A stretch of 64,000 nt of DNA from Owenia fusiformis (GCA_903813345.2 CAIIXF020000006.1:5196989-5260988); one strand, 5' to 3'; numbered from the stretch's first letter, positions 24,501 through 39,500 are shown. The notes: a model not told the origin generated them from the letters alone. Translations and numbers: made by a program.

Positions 24501-27500
24501 TTTTTAATCAATCTTGGAACTCATTTCAATACAATATAATTCATGATCACAATTCCCTCTGTCATTTATTTGCATTACAAGTACAGAGTACATGGGGACA
24601 TTTTGTTTTTTCTGAAAACATAGAATTTAGTGACATTAATTATAAAAAAATTTTGAATGGCCTAAGTGTTTTTCTAAACAGGGAATAAGTAGAAATTATT
24701 TTAGTCAATCTTTTGAGTGTCATGCCATTTATACATGATGCTGCCTTATATTTTATGATATATATTGAAATTCAAATATGGGAACTGTAAATTGGCAAAT
24801 AACTTTAAAACTAAGTCTCCATACAGACATTTTATATGCCAATGGGCATCTACATTGGAAATGCCCATATCATGGGCATTTAAAATAATAATCACATCCC
24901 AACTCTTAAAACATGCTTATATTAGGAAACTGTTAGAGTCTCAAAAGGCAACAAGAACGTTAATTTTTGAAACAGGAAAATTTAGTCCCCCCCAAAAATG
25001 CCCATATGGGGATTTCTTCTCAAGATTTTTATGTAATTGCCCGTGAGAATTTATCAAAAATATTTTTATTTCCATTCACATGTCTTGTTATCAGTCAAAA
25101 TCAAAATTAAGCCAATTGCTTTCATTTCTTGTATTAGAAAACGGCAAAATTTTGACAAAATAGCATCTTTCAAAGTTGACCTTTAAACCACCCTAATGTC
25201 AAGGTCAAGTGTCTAAATTCTCAGAAATCACATTTTAAGCAATAAGTCATACTTCCTCTTCAATTCCATGTCAATATATACTTGTTTTGTAGGGGGGGGG
25301 GGGGGGGGGGTAAAAGAGGGGTTTACCGCCACCTGTCCTTTCATATACTGATGCTTTGAGATAGGGGAGCTCTGCATCAAAAGAAATTTTCAAGATGGCT
25401 GTTATTTATTAAAATGGCACCATTTGACATTAAAATGTAATCTCTGAAAACCCAAATCCCAGTTAACTGATTTGATTCAAACTTTATACTGTACCTAGGG
25501 ACAAACGAGCTATGCTCAGAATAAATTGCGGCCATTTTTGGAAAAAAGTCTGATAACTCAAATACCAATAGACAGATTTGGTTCAAAATTTAGGATTTCA
25601 GCATCTGTAACAAATTCATACAACTTCCAATAACGTATCAAGTACTGTTTAGACTAACTCATGTACTGTGAATATATATACAGGGTGGTCAAAGAGAAAA
25701 AAAAATTATTAAAATGTCTGTCAACCAGCGTCCATAATATAAATGATGTCATTTTCGTTTGCAAAACAGGTTTTCCAAAACTTGCAAAATTTTTTGTCAA
25801 ATTTTTTTATATTAACAGACAATAAAACAGTTCAATATGTCTACCATTTTGATCAATTATAGTCCTCAATTGGTCAATAGCATCATTGATATACTGTTAA
25901 GACAATGAATTCCACTTCTCAACAATTCTATCCTTAATGAGGGATTGAGTAGAGTAGTAAGTAAGGGCTCCATGGTACACCAATTCTGTTAGTTCTCCCA
26001 ATACATTGCAGACATTGACATTGGATGATCCAATTATATTGTTTTTGGACCATTCTGATATGATATATATGATATGAAAATTAATAGCCGTGAAAGGACG
26101 ATTCTCGGTTTGGAGAACGAAGTTCATCAATCTAAATGAGCATTATCCCTGCTTCGGACAAATTTGATTTTTTTACATAATAAAGATTTGAATGTCTTAT
26201 TTTGAATAGTCATAATTTAATTTGGGTAATATTTCTAGATTTTTCGCAAAAAAATATTAACGCAGTACACTGATGAACTTCTTTCCCCAAATCGAGACTT
26301 GTATTTATATTGAATCTGTCTATTTAAGCATTATCCCTGCTTCAGACCAATTATCTTTACATCTTGTAGATTTAAATGTCCTCTTTTGAATATTCATAGT
26401 TTAATTTGGGTGATATTTCTATATTTTTCATGAAAAAAATTATTAGCCCAGGAGACTGTTCTCCAAACCGAGAATCATCCTTTCAAAAAACTGAAAATTA
26501 GCCAATTATAATAGTCGCAAAATTTCAAAATGCCAAAAAAACTCGAAATATAATAGCGTCAATTATTAATGGGAGTACTGTATGTTTTGCTTGGTGGGAT
26601 TTGCTACTCCTTGGAGTTGCTGTTTTCTAGTTTGCAATAACAAACCAGTTGATGACACATTGTCATGTGTGTGCCTTATTAATATTTCCTGTAAATGTCT
26701 TTGTTAGTCAAGTCTCAAAATGCACAATCATGAACCATAAATAAATTGCACAATGTATTGTTCTGTCATAATGTGAATTTTTCAGGCTGGTGTTACTATT
26801 CTAGAAGACAATAATCCATCGCATCACTATGGGTACCTTGTTACTACAGTAACAGGTTGGCGTCAGGATGCAAGCACAAGTGCCAATGTGTTTCTTCAAC
26901 TAAATGGAACGGAAGGGTCGAGTGAGCCACATCATTTGAAACACTGGGACGAGAAGGCTAAAATATTTTGTTCTGGAAGTGAAGATTATTTCTTGTTGAC
27001 ATCAGATGGAAGTATTGGCTTCCTAAATTCAATCACCATCTGGCATGACAACACTGGAGACTATCCAAACTGGTGAGATACATAAAGAGTATAAATGAAA
27101 TGAGAATGATTTTGCCTTATTCTTTACTTAGCATGATAAACAATTGTCTACAATTTTACAATGTATGCACAATGAACCCCTATTTTATTCTCAGTGATCA
27201 AAGCATCACTTAGAAATGTCAATATTTTACATGAATGGAGAAAGTCTGGTACAGTATTCATTCATTTAAAGGAAAGAGTATTGTAAATGATATGTTAACA
27301 CCCCTTCTCAAATCTGCATTTTAGGATACTTGTAGAGATATGCAATTCTTATTACTAAGTCACTACATGTACAGCCTCACCCTTAATATAATTTATAACA
27401 ATGTACCCCAAATCCCACTTGGCCCAGTGGTAAAATGTCTATTATTATATATTATAACATTCAAAAAGATTGTTTCCACTTCAGGTATCTGAATCAAGTT

Positions 27501-30500
27501 ACTGTGAGAGATCTACAGGGTGACCAAGTGTGGCACTTCCTGTGTAACAGATGGCTAGCTATTGACCTAGATGACTTTGCAGTTTCACGCACACTTTTGG
27601 CTGCAAACGAGGGAGACTTGCAAGAATTTAGCAATGCATTTCCCGGACTTGCTAGTAGGGACATGCGAGAGAAACATCTATGGCTGAGTATCTTCTCTAA
27701 ACCTCCAGAAAGTCACTTCACACGAGTACAACGCTTAACATGTGCATTTACATTGCTCTTGAGCTACATGCTGACCAAAATCATGTTTTTCGGTATCCCC
27801 AAGGATGACCCTGAAGATCAAATGCAGATTGGTCAGTTTCATTTCTCAATATCTGCCATTGTTATAGGCTTAGAGTGCAGTCTCCTGATGTTTCCCTTCA
27901 ACTTGATCATTGTTCAGCTCTTCAGATTAACAAAGGAAAAACCTGGAGAGCAAAGAAAATTTGAAAATTTTCAAAGTTTTGAATCAGTGGACACAATGTC
28001 AGTTGATACATTGTCTGATTCCGGAGATCATCATGGCATAAAGAAACTCAAATCTGAACCTCTACTCATAAAAGATAGAGTTTTCTTCTCCCCAGAAAAA
28101 AGTGAAATCTCTAAATCGAAGGATAATCAAAATGATGATTTGACTCTAGAATGTATTGAGGTAGACGTATCAGAGAAGACTGAATCTGTTATGTCAAACA
28201 TATTAACAAGTGAAAGCCCAACAACCATAAGGTAATGTTTTATTTTCAATGAAATGAACTAATCATCCCAACATTATAGACATGTATCTATCCACATAAT
28301 CCCAAAATGATATCTGTGTTATTTTCACATAGAGAATTTCTATCTTCTGTATTGGATAAATGACCAAGATCGAAGAGACTGAGGAAACGAGGATATAATT
28401 GCGAATTTTTATCATACATTGTACTTTCAAAATGTGCTATATTTTTGTTGCCTTGTTCTAGTTCCAAGTCAAAATCACTGATCTCTGATTCAGTGGAAGA
28501 GGAAACAAGAGCAATACCTGCACATCGAAGCAGAAAGGCAACTTTAGAGAGAAAAGGTGAAAAGGCAGACAGGGACCTGTTCAGTGAGGAGGATAGTTAT
28601 GTTGAACTTCAAGAGAAGAAGAAAGAGCCACTTGGGTATGTATCTATTTTATTAACTAACAAACCACTGTAAGTTTGGACATAATAACTGTACCAGTTAC
28701 TGGCACAATTTTGCCGGAAGGTGGAGACAAAATAACTTTGGACCAGACATCAACTCCGTAGGTGTAAAAAATATCAGGTGTTTGGCTTTAAAGTGGTAAA
28801 AAATGTTCACACTTTCTTACAAAGTACAAAATCAATGTTTACAAGTAGAAATTAAATTGAAATTATTACAAAAAGGTGAATTTGCTATGTCTCGTATTAT
28901 TATTAATAAATTTAAGCTATATTTAATTCACATTTTTCAACGGAATTCATGTAAAAACTCTATATAGTATTAATAATGTGATATCTTCTTTTATACAGTA
29001 AAAAAATGAAATGAAAATTGCACAACTTATATTTCTATGAAAATTATATTATTTAAAAATGACCAATGTAAAATAAAAATATAATTGCAGACTTAACAGC
29101 ATAACATCTAACAATAACATCTCATACAGTTAGTCAAATGTAACACAGATAGTAAAGGATGTTCCAGATAGTTAAAGGTGATGCAAGCTTCTAAGGGTAA
29201 CACAGATAGTAGAAAGTAACCCAGATAGATAATTAGTGTAACATACAAAATAAAACTAATACAGTGAATCTGGGTAACACAGATATTTAAGGTTAGCACA
29301 GATAGGTAAAGATATCCAAGGGTAATGCGGATAAATAAGGGTTGTACTGGGAGGTTTTGGATATGGGGTTTATCCAGAGGGAGATATACATATCTACCTG
29401 AGGGACCGAAGGTAGATGTGCATATCTCACGAGGGATGAACCCAATATCCAAACTGACCGTACATAACTGCTTTATCCTATACGAGTAGAGTTTCTAATG
29501 TTACAGTATTATGTTCTATTATATTCACATTAAGTTTAGTTTATCTATATGTATATACTGTAACTGATCTTTATTAGAGATCTTGGGTCAAGGTCACAAT
29601 GACATTATACACTGTATCTTGTAAACAGAACTGAACTGAATGACTCGTTAACTCTTGACCATCCAGAGAGTTCTAGAAAATATAACCATTCATTAAGACT
29701 TAATCATGTGACTGGAGATGTCCAATCAAAACTCAACAAGTAGTCTCAGTTCCAGAAGATTCTTTCTAGATGATTCTTTCACACTATAAATAAAACTGCA
29801 AAGTGGACTCAGTAGCAGATAATTAAGTAATCATAACTGGACATCTAAAAGGAACTAAATAAAGCAGAATTTCAAAGTTTATCAAAAGGACATCTTCTTA
29901 GCAGAAAATTACAGACACATACTGTGGGAACATTTATAACACTACAAACATACAACCTGAGGACTTTATATGGACATATATTACAACACACACTATATAC
30001 GGATTATCATATACATTCGTGGATTATCATAAACATTTGTGGATTATCATCAAACATTTGTGGATTATCATCAAACATTATTGGATACGAACATTATAGG
30101 ATTACAACAAACATTATTGGATTATTACAAACATTGGAGAACTATTAACGATTATTGAAACATTTCGTGATCCGGAACATTCTCAAGTATCGTCAACGAC
30201 ATTTATCGACATCAAGAATAAGCCGTATCATTGATTGGACATCACATAAGTATTAAACCTCCTTTATATTATTGTTATATTATTTAGTTTTCAAAATATA
30301 AATATATTGTTATCGTATTTTAATTGCTGTTTTTACTTTCTGTTATTTTCGAACGTAACAGAAATTGGGGGCTCGTCCGGGATACAACTACAACAAGCTA
30401 AAATTCATAAATCTTAAAATTCAAAATTCCAAAATTGTATATCTAAATTGTGAAGACAGCAATTAATCAAAAATGAGTTTTGAGGTTGAGACATTTTTAG

Positions 30501-33500
30501 AAGCGCCCTCTTTGGAGGAGTTTGACAAGTTAAAGAAAACTGAACTTCTGGCACTAGCAAAACATGTTGGTTTGGCAGTAAAAACTTCATACCGAAAAGG
30601 TGCAATAAAAAATATTCTGGTACCATATTTGGTAGCGGAAGAAATATTACCAGAAGAAGCATTAAAGCTTATTGTAGAGCCAGTCCAGCATGTTGAGCCT
30701 GTAGATCCTATAAGGCTTAAAGAGCTTGAAATAAGAGAAAAAGAGCTTGAAAATGAAAGGAGAGAAAAAGAGTTGCAAAATGAAAAAGAATTAAGAGAAA
30801 AAGAGTTAGAAATGCAAAATGAAAGAGAAAAAAGAGAAAATGAAAGACAAATGAGAGAACAAGAAATTCAAAGAGAAATTGAATTAAAACGTTTGGAAAT
30901 AGAAGCTCAATCCAAAACTGATGAACATGCTACTATGCATCAACATTTTGAAAATAGATTTGACGCTTCAAAATTTCTCAAATTTGTACCTAAATTTCAG
31001 GAGAAAAATGTTGATAAATACTTTACGCATTTTGAAAAAGTCGCTCAAAGCCTCGATTGGCCTAAATCAGCATGGCCAGTTATGCTTCAAAGTGTATTCA
31101 TTGGTAAAGCGAGTGAAATATTTGCCTCTCTCTCAGCAGAAGCATGCTCTGATTATGACCTAGTTAAAAATGCAATTCTTAAAGCTTATGAACTAGTGCC
31201 AGAAGCTTACAGACAAAAATTTAGAAATGCCCACAAACAGAGTGACCAAACCCATGTTGAGTTTGCTCGAGAGCAAGAGCAGCTTTTTGACAGGTGGCTT
31301 GTCTCTAAAGATGTATCTGAAGAGTTCAAAAAGCTCAGAGAGCTTATGCTAATAGAACAATTTAAAAACTGTGTTCAATATCACATTAGAACTTACTTAG
31401 ATGAACACAAGGTAGAAACTTTAAGTCAAGCTGCCACCCTGTCTGATGATTATGCTCTTACTCATAAGGGTAGTTTTATCAAAGGTAATTCTAACTTTAG
31501 AGGTTATCAAGGTAACAAACCTTCATATGACTCTAAATCAAATCAGGCCTCATCATCAAATGCATCAAACAAAGCAAAAGACCAGTCTAATTCATCACAG
31601 AATTCTAGCTCAAAATCAGATCAATCAAATTCTTCAGGTCCAAAATCAAACGTCACCTGTAATTATTGTAAAAAGCCTGGTCATCTTATTTCTGAATGCT
31701 ATAGGATTAAGAATAGAAGAGAGATGTCTGGTTCTGCTCATTCAAATGGTTGTGCTACAGTTCCCATTTCAAGAAAGCCCATTGTTTGGGATTCATATAC
31801 TCATACTAAGAAATCTACTCATAGTGATATTATGGAGGATTATAAGCCTTTCATGTCGGAAGGATCTGTGTCACTGTCAAGTGATGATACCAATTCAAAG
31901 CCAGTTAAGATTCTTAGAGACACGGGTGCATCTCAGACCTTGTTGTTAGAAGGTGTCCTTCCTTTATCTGAGGAGTCATTCACAGGTACCCATATTTTGA
32001 TGCAAGGTATTGAATTAGGTTTTACTAAAGTTCCCCTCCATCGTATTCATATCACATCGGAGTTAGTCAAAGGGCCAGTTATTGTTGGTGTTAGGCCACA
32101 ACTTCCCGTTGAAGGAGTCGCATTGCTTTTAGGCAATGATTTAGCTGGGGGTAAGGTATCATTAGACCCCATTGTTTCAGATCAGCCTTGTTCTATTGAG
32201 GATTCTGTCCAACAGGACTCTGATATATATCCTGCTTGTGCTGTTACTAGGGCTATGGCTAAAAGGTTAGCTGATAGCGGGGATTCGTCTGTGGGAGATG
32301 ACTTTGATAGTGGGTTTTTAAGCTCCTTGTTTGATGATGAATGTCACTCACCACTTGTTAAAGATGGTCCTTATCCTAATTTAAAGGCAAATTCTTCATT
32401 GAAACAGCCTTCTGTTCGAGCCAAGCAGTCAACTATTGAGGCAAATTCTTCATTGAAAAAGCCTATTGCCAGAGGTGATTCACCTTCTGAGCAGGATCAC
32501 TATTTTAATGCGGTTTCGCCCGCTCTTGCTAGTCTTGATGAAGTTTCATCTTCTTCTGCTAGTGTTCATGAGGTTTCATCCCCTCCTTGTTCTGAGGTTT
32601 CATCCTCTTCTAGTTCTGAGGTTTCATCCTCTATTTCTGATAGTGATTCTTTGAAAAATGATCCTCATTCTAAACACATGTTAATTTATGAACAAGAGCA
32701 TGATCCATCACTCATTGATCTTCATAGAAGATGTCTTACTATTGATGAAGCTGACAAGGTCCCTGTTTGTTTCTACAAAAAGGATGGCATATTAATGCGA
32801 AAGTGGAGACCTCCTGAAGCTTCCCCTGAAGATGATTGGGCAATTGTACATCAAATTGTTGTCCCCAAATCGTATCATAAGGAAATCTTGAGTCTAGCTC
32901 ATGATTCTCCCATGGCAGGTCATTTAGGAGTAACTAAAACATACCATAAAATACTCAATCATTTCTTTTGGCCCAAATTAAAACAAGATGTCCAAGAGTA
33001 TTGTAGGTCTTGTCATACATGTCAAATGGTAGGGAAACCTAACCAGAAAATTCCAATTGCTCCTTTACACCCAATACCTGCATTTGACGAACCATTTAGT
33101 AAGGTTCTTATTGACTGTGTTGGTCCATTACCAAAAACAAAATCTGGTAATCAATATTTACTCACTATTCTTTGTATGGCCACACGGTTTCCAGAAGCGA
33201 TTCCACTTAGAAATATCAAAGCCAAAAACATAGTGAAATCACTCATAAAATTTTTCACCTTAGTTGGACTACCAAAAGATCTCCAGTCTGATCAGGGCTC
33301 AAATTTCATGTCAGGCTTATTCCAACAAGTCATGGATACCTTGGGTATCAAACAGTGTAAGTCAAGTGCCTATCACCCAGAGTCTCAAGGAGCTCTAGAG
33401 CGTTACCATCAGACTCTTAAGACCATGATTAGAGCTTTCTGTTTTGAATATGAGAAAGACTGGGATGAGGGCATACCCTTGCTTCTGTTTGCTACAAGAG

Positions 33501-36500
33501 AAGCTAAGCAAGAATCTTTAGGGTTCAGTCCATTTGAGCTAGTATTTGGTCATTCTGTGCGTGGTCCACTTAAATTGCTCAAAGAAAAGTGGCTGTCAGA
33601 AACTGAAAAGTTTAATCTGCTGAACTATGCCACTGGGTTTAAAGAGCGCCTATCAAAGGCTTGTGAAATAGCCAAAGAAAATTTGATAAATAGCCAAGAT
33701 AAAATGAAAACTTGGTATGACAGAAAAGTCAAAGAAAGATCATTCCAGCCTGGTGACAAAGTTCTTATATTACTGCCACTTCAGACAAATCCGCTACAAG
33801 CAAAATTCTTTGGTCCTTATGTAGTGGATTCCAAGGTCAATGACCTCAATTATATTGTCAAAACTCCAGATAGGCGCAAAGAAACACAACTGTGTCACAT
33901 CAATATGATGAAAAGGTACTTTGAGCCAGACAAAGAGTATGACTCAATTAAACCTGTAGTCACTTTGGCACCTGCCCTTGTAAAAGAAACTGAACTACAA
34001 GATTCAGATGATATCACTTATACTGATTTAGACTATGAAGATATCAAAGGTTTGTCTAGGTTAAAGAACTCTGAAGTATTATCAAATCTAGATCATAAAT
34101 TGCACCATGTGACAAATGATCAAAAACAGCAAGTCACAGAATTAATTCATGACTTCACTGATATCTTCTCTGATGTACCGACTAAGACATCTATAGCTTA
34201 TCATGATGTTGAAGTCCAAGATGTAACCCCTATTAAGCAACATGCTTATAGAGTTAATCCATCAAAATCTGAAGATTTGAGAGCTGAGGTCAATTATATG
34301 TTAGAAAATGACATAATTGAAAAGAGCAATAGCCCATGGAGTTCACCTGCTTTCATTGTTCCAAAATCAAATGGTGGACGTAGGCTAGTAGTTAATTATA
34401 TCAAGGTGAATCGAGTAACAAAGACCGATTCTTATCCCATACCACGAATTGACGACTGCATTGACAAAATTGGAACTGCTAAATATGTTAGTAAATTTGA
34501 TCTCCTCAAAGGATTCCTAGGGGTTCCATTAACTGAAAGAGCAAAACAGGTATCTGCCTTTGTTACCCCTGATGGTTTGTACCAATTTAAAGTTATGCCA
34601 TTTGGTATGAAAAATGCACCTGCCACATTTCAAAGAATGATGAACGGCTTATTAGCAGATCTCAAAAACACTGGTGTATACATCGATGATGTAATCGTCT
34701 ATTCTGACACTTTTGATGAACACATGTGTTTGCTGCGTATGTTGTTTGAAAGAATCTCTCTGGCCAATTTAACCATCAATTTGGCTAAGAGTGAATTTTG
34801 TAAAGCCACAGTTGAATATCTGGGCCATGTGGTAGGTCAAGGACAGGTCAAACCAGTGAGTGCCAAAGTGGAATCAATTACACAACTCCCAGCTCCTACT
34901 AACAAGAAAGAATTAATGAGAAGTCTTGGAATGGCTGGCTTTTATAGGAAGTTTTGTCCAAATTTCTCTTCAATTGCTCTTCCATTGACCAATTTACTTG
35001 GGAAAAACATCAAATATGTGTGGTCTGAGCAATGTCATACAGCCTTTGATAAAATCAAGGCCATACTTAGTGAAGAACCAGTGCTTGTTGCACCTGATTT
35101 TAGCAAGCCATTCAAAATTCAAGTAGATGCTTCTGATGTAGGAATGGGGGCTGTCCTATTACAAGAAAAGGATGGTATTGATCATCCAGTGTGTTATTAT
35201 TCAAAGAAATTTGATAAACATCAGAAAAACTACTCTACCATAGAAAAGGAATGTCTAGCATTACTTCTGTCATTGCAACATTTTGAAGTATATGTTAGTG
35301 CACCAGTTCATGCAGTTACTGTATTTACTGATCACAATCCGCTGACATTCCTTCATAGAATGAAGAACAAAAATCGTAGATTGTTGAGGTGGAGTCTGTT
35401 ATTGTCAGAGTACAATCTTGACATAAGACACATCAAAGGCAAGGATAATTTAATTGCTGATACTCTTTCAAGAGTGTAATACCTCTATTTTTAAGAGGCT
35501 ATTTGACTTATACTGCATTTGCCTAAGGCTTTGTGTTGGTATAATAAAAGGATTGTACTTAGAGTGTGATTTGATAATATTATTGTAATATGTTTTTTAT
35601 TGTATTTGACTATTGTAAACAAATGTTATGTAAGTCTCAACCTCATCTTTAAAAAAATGTAACCCTCGCTACACCAGATATTATTGTAAAAGTTTTTCAT
35701 TGTATTCAAAACTTTTCTTTTAAGGAGGGAGGTGTTACAGTATTATGTTCTATTATATTCACATTAAGTTTAGTTTATCTATATGTATATACTGTAACTG
35801 ATCTTTATTAGAGATCTTGGGTCAAGGTCACAATGACATTATACACTGTATCTTGTAAACAGAACTGAACTGAATGACTCGTTAACTCTTGACCATCCAG
35901 AGAGTTCTAGAAAATATAACCATTCATTAAGACTTAATCATGTGACTGGAGATGTCCAATCAAAACTCAACAAGTAGTCTCCGTTCCAGAAGATTCTTTC
36001 TAGATGATTCTTTCACACTATAAATAAAACTGCAAAGTGGACTCAGTAGCAGATAATTAAGTAATCATAACTGGACATCTAAAAGGAACTAAATAAAGCA
36101 GAATTTCAAAGTTTATCAAAAGGACATCTTCTTAGCAGAAAATTACAGACACATACTGTGGGAACATTTATAACACTACAAACATACAACCTGAGGACTT
36201 TATATGGACATATATTACAACACACACTATATACGGATTATCATATACATTCGTGGATTATCATAAACATTTGTGGATTATCATCAAACATTTGTGGATT
36301 ATCATCAAACATTATTGGATACGAACATTATAGGATTACAACAAACATTATTGGATTATTACAAACATTGGAGAACTATTAACGATTATTGAAACATTTC
36401 GTGATCCGGAACATTCTCAAGTATCGTCAACGACATTTATCGACATCAAGAATAAGCCGTATCATTGATTGGACATCACATAAGTATTAAACCTCCTTTA

Positions 36501-39500
36501 TATTATTGTTATATTATTTAGTTTTCAAAATATAAATATATTGTTATCGTATTTTAATTGCTGTTTTTACTTTCTGTTATTTTCGAACGTAACACTAATT
36601 TTCTTTCAATTTTTTTTCATTTTTTCAATTTTTCACATTTTTCTACTTTTTTTCAATTTTTAAAATTTTTATATAAGTTTTTTTTCTTTTTTTCAATTTT
36701 CCTTTTTTCACATTTTTTCTTTTTTTCGAAGCGGGAAGATATGCCCTGGAGCGGGAGATCTGGCGAGAGATATGGAGGTTCAGGATATGGAAACCTCAAA
36801 ATCAGGATAAGGGATATATCTTACCAACTTATCTCCCTAAAACTCTACTTGGCATAGGATAAAAAGGGTTATACAGATATTTACGGGTAACACTGGTGAT
36901 ACAGATGGTCAATTCACACAGGTAAGGGCAAGATCAATATTCCATTGCAGTATACTAAGGGTTACATATAAAGTTATTATTGCATTGACAACAAATTATT
37001 TCTTGCATCTGAATAGATAAATTATCATCAAAGATACATGATGAATTACTTCTTTAAACTTCTCCAGAATCTACCTGTAACTACTGCAGGTCTTAACAAT
37101 ATATTTAGTAGGAATACGCAAAAAAATATTCATATTTTGATAAATGTTTTGTTCTGTTTTTGACAAGAAATTACATGATATTTCAATGCTGCAAAATGAC
37201 AAAATTGACCATCCAGACTTTATTTTATTTTTCAGGAGTAGGGCACTGTAAAGTCATATTAAAAATACAAAATAGTACACCATTAGTTGTATTACAAGGT
37301 TTGAATTTTTTAAGAATGCTACATTTTTAATGCTGTCATTGTTTGCTTGAAGCTACAAATATCAAACATGTGGGCTAAAAATTACTGAAGTACAATTTTT
37401 TCCTGTTAATTGTAATTTTTCCAAGACCAGTATACATGTAGCTATCGGCCTAAAACTTTAGGATATATTTTATCTATGTTGTAGCAACCTACATGTATTC
37501 CTTAGAAGTTAGAACAATAGCAACTATATTCTTTATGTTATGAAAAAATATTATAGTACCCCCTGAAATCTTTGAAATTGAGGTCTAATTTGGCTGTGAA
37601 AAGGATTTTTACCTCTTTAAAGCCAAACACCTGATATTTTCTTACACCCACCCAGGTGAGGCTAACATGATGAATGGTCAAAACTGTGCCAGTAACTGGT
37701 ACAGATAGTGAAGCCTTCCATCCATCAGTCTGTTTCAGAAAAGTACTAATTGTAATGATCTTTTGAAGTGATTCTTTTAAAATCAAGAGGCGATACATTG
37801 AAATTGTGGTTACACACATATACAATCTGACAACATAAATAATATATCTTGATATCATCAATCAGACTAATGGAAGTCCATTTTTGAAATTAACAATAAG
37901 TACTTGATCTGGATTTTCTTTTAGGCTACCATGGTGGTTCATTTACATCAACTGGACACTAAGCGTCCTAATATGCCTGTCAGCTTCCTACTTCATCATG
38001 TTATATGGCCTGAAGTATGGCTACCAAGCTAGCATTGAGTGGCTTACCTCCATCTTTGTTGCCTTTTCTACAAGTATACTGTTCATACAACCTGTCAAAG
38101 TGATTACCATTGCAATACTGTGTGCATTGATTTGCAAGAGGAAACCTGAGATTCAGGACCGCAGAGACAAGATTGACAAAGGTGAGCCAGCTTTACATGA
38201 TGATATCAGCATTTATATGTCACATAACTATGATGCATCATTTCATATCATTTCAAAAGTCCATCTTCTATTTATGACTATGACTTATTTAGGCGAAGGC
38301 TATTTTTGCCTGTTGCCATTCATATCTGAGAGTGTGCGTCTGGGGGGGGGGGTAATGGGAAGGGATACCTTTACTGGCCTTTCATGGATACTGGAGAACT
38401 TCACAGGATGGCTTGGTACTTATAGTCATGCTTGGCTGGGTGATCTGTCCAATGTTTGTCGAGGTTGATCTTAAATTGTAGTACATTGTCGGAATCTATG
38501 ACACTTTGAGGGAGACTATTCCAGGAATTTATGACCCTCTGAGTGAAAAACTTAGATTTCTTGACTGTCCTTGAGTGAGGCTTTATTAGTTTCATGCTGT
38601 GTCCTCTGGTTCTTCCTTGATCCTCTGCTTTAGTTAGTAAATCCTCAACAGGGATATTATATAGTCCGTTCAGTAATTTATAAGTCTCAATCATATCTCC
38701 TCGTTTTCGTCTGAAGGCTAAGGTTGTCATTTTCAACTTTTCAAGTCTCTCTGGGTATTCAAGCTTGTTGAACCCTGGGATCATCTTGGTGGCTCTCTTT
38801 TGGACTTTCTCTAGGGCTTCAATATCATCCATCTGATATGGCGACCATATTGTGACTGCATACTCAAGTCTAAGCCTAACTAGTGCTTTGTACAAGTGGT
38901 TCATGGTATCTGGGGTTAAATGCTCAAATGTCTTCCTGTCTTCACTTTTACATTGCTCTATTTCATAAGTACCAAGTTTGTATTTGAACTCTTTGAGGAT
39001 TGTTACCTATTCTGAGGACCAGACATTTTTCCAAGTTGAAGCCTAAGTGCCAGTCTTCAGACCATTGTGCCAGGGCCACGAGGTCTTTCTGTAGGTCCTC
39101 ACAGTCTTCAATTGAGTTAACTTCCTTGAATGGCTTTGTATAGTCAGCAAATAATTTTTATTTATTGTGTTGGTTACATACTCCGAGATGTCGTTAACGA
39201 ACATGAGAAAAAGTACCGGAGAGTTTCTTGAGGTATACCAGATATAACATCTTTCCAACCTGATTCTGTGCCGTTAATGATGACTTTCTGTTTCCTATAC
39301 TTAGGTGTACTAGGTCCATTTTGGGAATCGTCCTCACTTATACTGTCTTTATTCTCGGGAACCCCAGTTTATGTCTCACTCGTTTCTCGCGCCCAAGAAA
39401 TCCTTTATCCAATCGAGAGTTTTTCCTCCTATTCCTAGGCTCGCTACTTTCCTTATTAGTCGCAGATGGGGCACTGTATCAAACGCTTTCCTAAAGTCAA

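Larger units (their letters stand above)
29499..36594 (+). mobile_element. Intact Ty3/gypsy-type LTR retrotransposon with Gmr1-like domain order
   Basis: LTRs 29499-30360 and 35733-36594, each 862 bp and TGTTAC...GTAACA, flanked by CTAA (29495-29498, 36595-36598). Reading them against each other I found one difference (A at about 29751, C in the right copy), so the insertion is recent. A primer-binding site at 30366-30383, a purine tract AAGGAGGGAGG at 35722-35732 and one open gag-pol frame are all present. It sits in polycystin intron 18 in the same orientation as the gene, bringing its own polyA signals. Confidence 0.93.
29460..36871. mobile_element. MITE split by the LTR retrotransposon
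   Basis: CTTTATCCTATACGAGTAGA then GTTT (29472-) pairs with the inverse of the sequence ending near 36860 (TTTATCCTATGCCAAGTAGA then GTTTT). Without the 7.1-kb LTR element and one CTAA duplication, about 0.3 kb with a T-rich interior (36599-36733) remains. Confidence 0.45.

Noticed and set aside
24341-24688. 115-codon frame as a small gene
   Set aside because: It starts inside the right arm of the 9-bp-duplication MITE, has low complexity and resembles nothing recognised.
29924-30148. 74-codon open frame, repeated identically at 36158-36382
   Set aside because: It is inside the two LTRs and consists of repeated GGATTATCA-type words; no protein family.
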